Assembly (NCBI GenBank): GCA_023443985.1
Contig: JAEZSJ010000378.1
Coordinates: 1-6,892 of the forward strand
Reading direction: 5' to 3'
Length of the DNA stretch: 6,892 nt
Origin: Verrucomicrobiota bacterium
GTDB taxonomy: Bacteria > Verrucomicrobiota > Verrucomicrobiia > Opitutales > Opitutaceae
A program made the position numbers and the translations under genes. The number at the start of each line of letters is the position of its first letter. The stretch's first letter is position 1. Under the pieces are notes generated by a model. That model was given only the letters and a program-made list of their open reading frames with translations, did not search any database and was not told the origin of the DNA. Below, one piece after another: positions 6,766-6,892 of the stretch.

Positions 6766-6861
6766 CGTGGCCGCAGCCAAGCCGGCACTCCCCCACCGTG
6801 CAAGCCCCCGCCCGCCCCCTGCTCTGCGGCCGGCCACCGGGCCCCGGCGCCCCCGTACGCC

Positions 6862-6873
6862 GGGTCCGGACCC
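6862..6873. repeat. 12-base perfect palindrome upstream of the rlmN-type gene
   Basis: GGGTCCGGACCC lies about 100 bases upstream of the preferred start in the 127-base stretch (6766-6892) that otherwise shows no gene and no clear promoter. It shares both arms with the palindrome at 392-406. It could be a regulator site or chance in a GC-rich sequence. Confidence 0.25.
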
Positions 6874-6892
6874 CATAAGTCGACCGCCGGCC

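Noticed and set aside
5666..6796. A 376-codon minus-strand open frame overlapping the rlmN-type gene in another frame
   Set aside because: The translation is arginine/glycine/alanine-rich low-complexity text, while the overlapping frame carries the complete RlmN motif set.
6766..6876. N-terminal extension of the RlmN-type protein from ATG 6876
   Set aside because: The added 37 residues are glycine/arginine-rich and unlike any RlmN N-terminus, and include the palindrome at 6862-6873.

Overview
This is a GC-rich bacterial chromosomal window that codes densely and carries ordinary housekeeping and signalling genes. I see no insertion sequence, CRISPR array, prophage, tRNA or rRNA. The gene content and style (a small conserved hypothetical of a type I associate with Opitutaceae, a large hybrid histidine kinase with a substrate-binding-protein sensor, few Shine-Dalgarno sites) suggest a member of the Verrucomicrobiota, probably Opitutaceae. 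That assignment rests on memory of such proteins, not on a search.

Layout from left to right. (1) Bases 1-349 hold the 3' end of a plus-strand gene for a glycine-zipper protein resembling the general stress protein 17M / YflT group. (2) Converging on it is a minus-strand PLP-dependent aminotransferase of the MocR/LysN-like fold type I group (424-1626). (3) A roughly 430-base divergent intergenic region follows, with several palindromes but no convincing promoter. (4) A plus-strand 140-residue conserved hypothetical protein occupies 2055-2477. (5) It converges, 25 bases apart, on a 1035-residue minus-strand hybrid sensor histidine kinase (2503-5610): signal peptide, ABC-type substrate-binding-protein-like periplasmic sensor, one membrane segment, two PAS domains, HisKA, HATPase_c and a C-terminal receiver. 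(6) Upstream on the same strand is an RlmN-type radical SAM RNA methyltransferase (5713-6765). Its stop codon lies inside a strong Rho-independent terminator, so it probably does not form an operon with the kinase.

The genes do not form one pathway. Each looks like a separate transcription unit: stress protein, amino-acid transamination, unknown, extracellular ligand sensing with phosphorelay, and rRNA/tRNA A2 methylation. No response regulator with a DNA-binding output lies next to the kinase, so its downstream partner is elsewhere. The most informative non-coding signals are the terminator overlapping the rlmN stop codon and a leader just before the kinase start codon that can fold in two mutually exclusive ways. 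I found no evidence of a new multi-gene system; the main unknown is the small protein at 2055-2477.
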